Positions 60,996-64,000 of a stretch of DNA of 64,000 bases are shown here, piece after piece (positions within the stretch are counted from its first letter, which is position 1; each line of letters opens with the position of its first letter). This stretch comes from Clostridia bacterium. Lineage in GTDB: Bacteria; Bacillota; Clostridia; Lutisporales; Lutisporaceae. The translations under genes were made by a program, and so were the position numbers. The notes below the pieces were generated by a model. The model worked only from the letters and a program-made list of their open reading frames with translations, was not told where the DNA came from and did not search any database. The stretch lies in the NCBI GenBank assembly GCA_029256325.1, contig JAQSYD010000001.1, forward strand, positions 1 to 64,000. The letters are read 5' to 3'.

Positions 60996-62663
60996 TTATA
61001 TTTCCATGATAATAGGAAGTATCATTGGATTTCTCTTTGTTTTGGAATAAATAAATTCCTTTAAGCTGTCTTTAACCTGTGATTTTATAGTGCCCCATTC
61101 AGTAATTTGTTTTTCTTCACATTTTGATAGAGCTTCCTTGATTTTAAGTTTCGCATCCTCCATTAGATCCTCAGACTCTCTAACATATACGAAACCTCTT
61201 GAGATAATATCAGGTCCCGCTATTACCTGACCCGATTCCTTACTTATGGTAACAACGATGACGATTAAACCATCCTGTGACAGATGCTTTCTATCCCGAA
61301 GTACGATGTTTCCTACGTCTCCAACACCCAAACCATCTACAAGCACTTTGCCTGCCGTGACAGTTCCGTTGGTTTTTGCGGAATCTCTTGTTAGCTCTAA
61401 TACTGAGCCGTTATCCAGTAAAAATATGTTTTCTTTCTCCACACCCATATTTTCCGCCAGCTTTGCATGCTGCTTCAGATGTCTGTACTCACCGTGAACA
61501 GGTATAAAGAATTTTGGTTTCACAAGTGCTTGCATCAGCTTAAGCTCTTCTTGGCACGCATGACCTGATACGTGTATATCTGCCAGAGATTCATATATTA
61601 CATCGGCGCCTTTTTTAAACAATTGGTTAATAACTCTTGTAACTAATTTTTCATTTCCCGGAATAGGAGTTGCTGAGATGATCACCCTGTCATTTGGCTT
61701 TATATCCACTTTTCTATGGTCAGAAGCTGCCATTCTCGAAAGTGCAGCCATTGGTTCACCTTGGCTGCCAGTGGTTATAATGGTAACCTTTTCTGCCGGA
61801 TACTTATCAATGCTGTCCACATCAATAATTGCTCCATCCGGAATCTCCATATAACCCAACTCTGTAGCTACGCCCAGTACATTCACCATGCTTCTGCCTA
61901 CCACAGCAACTTTACGTCCAAACATGACTGATGCATTTATCGCCTGCTGTACTCTGTGTATATTCGATGCAAAGGTCGCAATAATAATTCTTCCTTTAAC
62001 ATCTCTAAACAACTCAACAAAGCTGCCTCCCACAGTACTTTCAGACATCGTATAGCCTGGTCTCTCGACGTTTGTGCTGTCAGATAGCAAAGCTAATACT
62101 CCATGCTTGCCCAATTCTGCAAATCTATGCAAATCCATTTTCTCGCCGTCAATTGGTTGATAATCCACTTTAAAGTCGCCTGTATGAACGATAGTTCCAA
62201 CTGGAGTATGAATTGCAAGTGCAACCGAGTCCGCTATACTGTGACTGGTTTTTATAAACTCTACTTCAAAATCTCCTATTTGAACCTTATCCTTAGGTTT
62301 TACTGTCAAAAGCTCAACCGAACTGAGCAGTCCATGCTCTTTGAGCTTGTTTCCAACCAACCCTAATGTTAACTTTGTACCATATACCGGTACATTAATT
62401 TGTGGTAGTACGTAAGGTAATGCTCCTATATGGTCCTCATGACCATGAGTAAGAACGATTGCACTTACTTTTTCCTTATTTTTTATTAAATAGGATACAT
62501 CCGGTATAACCAAATCTATACCCAGCATTTCTTCATCTGGAAATGCCAATCCACAATCTATAACTACGATTGTTTCTTTGTACTCTATAGCCGTCATATT
62601 CTTGCCGATTTCCTGCAGTCCGCCCAGGGGAATCAGCTTTAACTTTGCTTTTCCTTTTGCCAC
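60996..62663 (-). CDS. rnj: Ribonuclease J
   Basis: 5'-exonuclease and endonuclease of mRNA decay. Metallo-beta-lactamase motif THGHEDHIGALPYVL near 75-89, beta-CASP block SDSTNVERPG, and a C-terminal domain (DVGNIVLRDRKHLSQDG, GFVYVRESEDLM). Length is 555 residues. The start is a GTG with AAAGGA 9 bases upstream. Promoter TTACAT, 17 bases, TATAAT at 62708-62736. Whether it is RNase J1 or J2 cannot be told. Confidence 0.94.
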   Translation of the reverse strand: MAKGKAKLKLIPLGGLQEIGKNMTAIEYKETIVVIDCGLAFPDEEMLGIDLVIPDVSYLIKNKEKVSAIVLTHGHEDHIGALPYVLPQINVPVYGTKLTLGLVGNKLKEHGLLSSVELLTVKPKDKVQIGDFEVEFIKTSHSIADSVALAIHTPVGTIVHTGDFKVDYQPIDGEKMDLHRFAELGKHGVLALLSDSTNVERPGYTMSESTVGGSFVELFRDVKGRIIIATFASNIHRVQQAINASVMFGRKVAVVGRSMVNVLGVATELGYMEIPDGAIIDVDSIDKYPAEKVTIITTGSQGEPMAALSRMAASDHRKVDIKPNDRVIISATPIPGNEKLVTRVINQLFKKGADVIYESLADIHVSGHACQEELKLMQALVKPKFFIPVHGEYRHLKQHAKLAENMGVEKENIFLLDNGSVLELTRDSAKTNGTVTAGKVLVDGLGVGDVGNIVLRDRKHLSQDGLIVIVVTISKESGQVIAGPDIISRGFVYVRESEDLMEDAKLKIKEALSKCEEKQITEWGTIKSQVKDSLKEFIYSKTKRNPMILPIIMEI

Positions 62664-62707
62664 TTATATCAGTCCTTTCATAAAATCCGTTCCTATTCGG
62701 CATTTAT

Positions 62708-62736
62708 ATTATACAGTAATTTTTTGTTTTATGTAA
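62708..62736 (-). promoter_or_regulatory. Sigma-A promoter of rnj
   Basis: TATAAT (62708-62713) 17 bases from TTACAT (62731-62736) on the minus strand. Confidence 0.6.
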
Positions 62737-62805
62737 CTATAATTTGCACATAGTGACAAAACTTGCTACTACTGTACTTTGCATGATTGTTATCTATATT
62801 TTTCG

Positions 62806-62909
62806 TGCTAAACAAAGTGCATTCACTAAAATAGCAGGTCATGTTATCCGCTGTTTGTAAATCGCACCAAGTATTATATTTTTCAATGTTAAAACTTTAG
62901 TGCGATTTA
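62806..62909 (-). other. Structured intergenic element, copy 2
   Basis: mRNA-strand stem TAAATCGCAC / GTGCGATTTA (perfect 10 bp, 62900-62909 with 62858-62867), linker AAACAGCGGATAACAT, then stem TGCTA / TAGCA enclosing AGTG / CACT. It is homologous to copy 1. A TATAAC lies just upstream of the first stem. Confidence 0.6.
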
Positions 62910-62961
62910 TCTAGTTATATTTTTGGTTATGTTCCCAAAACCTATACGCATTTTAAATTAA

Positions 62962-62992
62962 TAAAAAAAGGATACACAAAAGCGTATCCTTT
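62962..62992 (-). terminator. Terminator of fur
   Basis: AAAGGATAC (62967-62975) pairs with GTATCCTTT (62984-62992), then a run of T on the minus strand. Confidence 0.92.
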
Positions 62993-63018
62993 ACATCACA
63001 TAAAAAAAATATTTTTCT

Positions 63019-63450
63019 TTACTTGCAAGCGCTGCAGTAGCCAAAAAATTTAACATTGTGGTCGGTAATGGAAAAACTATATTTGTTTTCAACTTGTGTT
63101 TCAAGCTGTTCCAAAAGATCCTCTTCCACCTCTATAACCTTGCCGCATTTCTTACAGACAAGATGATGATGCTGGTGATCTTCATTTTGTGTTATTTCAT
63201 ATCTAATCCTACCGTCATCAAAATTATGCTTATATACAAGACCCAGTTCATCCAGTACCTGCATCGTTCTGTAAACAGTAGCTAAGCCGATTTCCGGGCA
63301 GAATTTCTTTACTAAGTCATAAATTTCTTCTGCGCTTAAATGCTTGCCTTGATTCTCTAAAATTGTATTTAATACGGATCTTCTTTGCGGAGTCAGCTTA
63401 AAGCCTTTCTCCTTCAGTCGTTCCTTTATGTTATCATAGCCATGTTCCAT
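63019..63450 (-). CDS. fur: Fur-family metal-dependent repressor
   Basis: Ferric uptake regulator family, 143 residues. Winged helix with LKEKGFKLTPQRRSVLNTIL; HTH TVYRTMQVLDELGLVYK; metal site HQHHHLVCKKCGKVIEV; structural zinc Cys pairs CKKC and CSAC. The start is the ATG at 63450, preceded by AAGGAAG. The Cys4 zinc site is common to Fur and PerR. The nearby feoB gene favours Fur, but specificity is not proven. Confidence 0.9.
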   Translation of the reverse strand: MEHGYDNIKERLKEKGFKLTPQRRSVLNTILENQGKHLSAEEIYDLVKKFCPEIGLATVYRTMQVLDELGLVYKHNFDDGRIRYEITQNEDHQHHHLVCKKCGKVIEVEEDLLEQLETQVENKYSFSITDHNVKFFGYCSACK

Positions 63451-63472
63451 ATGTTCATCTTCCTTTAATATC

Positions 63473-63511
63473 ATTATATATAATACTATATGGAAAGCTG
63501 ATTCTTGTCAA
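63473..63511 (-). promoter_or_regulatory. fur promoter with AT-rich palindrome
   Basis: TTGACA (63506-63511), 17-base spacer, TAGTAT (63483-63488). The palindrome ATTATATATAAT (63473-63484) overlaps the -10 edge and could be an autoregulatory operator of the Fur/PerR type. Confidence 0.6.
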
Positions 63512-63526
63512 TATTTAGCAACCTTT

Positions 63527-63667
63527 TTATGCCTTTTTGGAGCTGCATTTTAGACAATTACCACTGCAGCCTTGACAATTATTTATGATTGCTCCACATC
63601 TCGGACACTTGTTTTCAGCACCTTGAACAAATTCATAACCGCATTTAGGACATTTCGTTTTAGTCAT
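63527..63667 (-). CDS. Cys-rich zinc-ribbon small protein, 46 residues
   Basis: Starts ATG at 63667. The product reads MTKTKCPKCGYEFVQGAENK, then CPRCGAIINNCQGCSGNCLKC, and ends SSKKA. Five Cys pairs or near-pairs suggest a zinc ribbon followed by a metal or iron-sulfur-like cluster. The gene lies 22 bases after feoB and just before fur, so it is probably part of the ferrous iron uptake operon. It is too short to assign to a known family. Confidence 0.8.
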   Translation of the reverse strand: MTKTKCPKCGYEFVQGAENKCPRCGAIINNCQGCSGNCLKCSSKKA

Positions 63668-63689
63668 ATTATCACCTTACTTCGCATTT

Positions 63690-64000
63690 TTAGAATATAA
63701 ACGCTACGATTCCACCCGTTAAGAAAGCCACCACAAAGCTGCCTAACCAGATTATAAGAGCATCCTTATATCCTCTTTCCTTGAAAATGACCATGATTGC
63801 TGCAATACATGGCACGAATAATGTCATAACAATCAGCGATACCATAGTTTGCACCTGTGTCATGGTGATTGAAGATAAGCCTGCAGCACCAAAGTCTCTT
63901 CTTATGATACCCATGATAAAGGCTGTTGCTGTTTCCTTTGGAAGATCTAATAATCCTACAGTAATAGGTGCTACCGCATTTTGTATGATCACAAGTATAT
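63690..64000 (-). CDS. feoB: Ferrous iron transporter FeoB, C-terminal end only
   Basis: The frame is open to the window edge. The visible ~103 residues contain membrane segments and GIIRRDFGAAGL, typical of the C-terminal FeoB core, and TGGIVAFIF at the end. The GTG at 63992 is internal. The N-terminal GTPase domain lies outside the window. Confidence 0.9.
   Translation of the reverse strand, partial: ILVIIQNAVAPITVGLLDLPKETATAFIMGIIRRDFGAAGLSSITMTQVQTMVSLIVMTLFVPCIAAIMVIFKERGYKDALIIWLGSFVVAFLTGGIVAFIF

Larger units (their letters stand above)
62664..63018. other. Intergenic region between rnj and fur
   Basis: 355 bases without a gene. It holds the rnj promoter (62708-62713 and 62731-62736), structured element copy 2 (62806-62909) and the fur terminator (62962-62992). 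Confidence 0.6.

Noticed and set aside
1-64000. CRISPR arrays, tRNA and rRNA genes, transposons
   Set aside because: No regular short repeats, no cloverleaf or ribosomal sequences, and no transposase-like frames were seen; xerD is the chromosomal dimer-resolution gene by context.

Overview
The window is chromosomal DNA from a low-GC, endospore-forming, Gram-positive anaerobe of the class Clostridia. The evidence is AT-rich sequence, strong GGAGG ribosome binding sites, a full sporulation gene set (spo0A, spoIIM, spoIVB, spoIIIAA-AH, sigK, dacF), a clostridial type IV pilus cluster and a FeoB/Fur iron locus. The species cannot be named from the sequence. Nearly all genes lie on the minus strand and read from high to low coordinates. 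The plus-strand exceptions are three minor pilin genes (43.8-45.8 kb) and two small genes at 12.1 and 16.2 kb. I found no tRNA, rRNA, CRISPR array, insertion sequence or prophage. Both window edges cut a gene (dinB at the left, feoB at the right).

Read in the direction of transcription: feoB end, a 46-residue Cys-rich protein and fur (63-64 kb); RNase J, a lipid kinase and typA (58-62.7 kb); the mltG-trmR-U32-udk-PBP4b-like block, known as a neighbourhood in Bacillus, then mgsA, sigK and a YqeG phosphatase (50.4-57.9 kb); the pilus assembly genes pilB-pilT-pilC-pilA, the opposed minor-pilin operon, then pilD-pilM-pilN-pilO-comFB running into aroK, an endonuclease IV-like gene, aroQ, an Xaa-Pro peptidase and efp (36.5-50.3 kb); a zinc-ribbon protein and the eight-gene spoIIIA operon (30.5-36.4 kb); an Asp23 gene; a long operon nusB-tsaD paralog-xseA-xseB-ispA-DUF212-dxs-tlyA-nadK-argR-recN, followed by spoIVB and spo0A (17-29.7 kb); steA with two glycosyltransferase-family genes and a DUF3866 gene, then nudF, spoIIM and xerD (9.5-15.9 kb); a purine/pyrimidine nucleoside salvage operon deoB-punA-paralog-pdp, then dacF (4-9.5 kb); and an M50 protease-trpS-scpA-scpB-dinB operon (1-3.9 kb).

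The sporulation genes carry readable control signals. A near-consensus sigma-H promoter overlapping a Spo0A box precedes spo0A. Sigma-E-type promoters precede spoIIIAA and sigK. sigK is intact, with no skin-type insertion.

The most unusual signal is a pair of related structured intergenic elements, one in the mltG leader (57.95-58.05 kb) and one between fur and the RNase J gene (62.81-62.91 kb). They share primary sequence, two flanking hairpins and a C-G to T-A covariation in the first stem, and I do not recognise them as a known RNA. Other points worth a second look are a repeated inverted motif around spo0A, a second purine nucleoside phosphorylase with altered specificity residues, an unusual minor pilin with a repetitive C-terminal domain, and several small conserved-looking genes.
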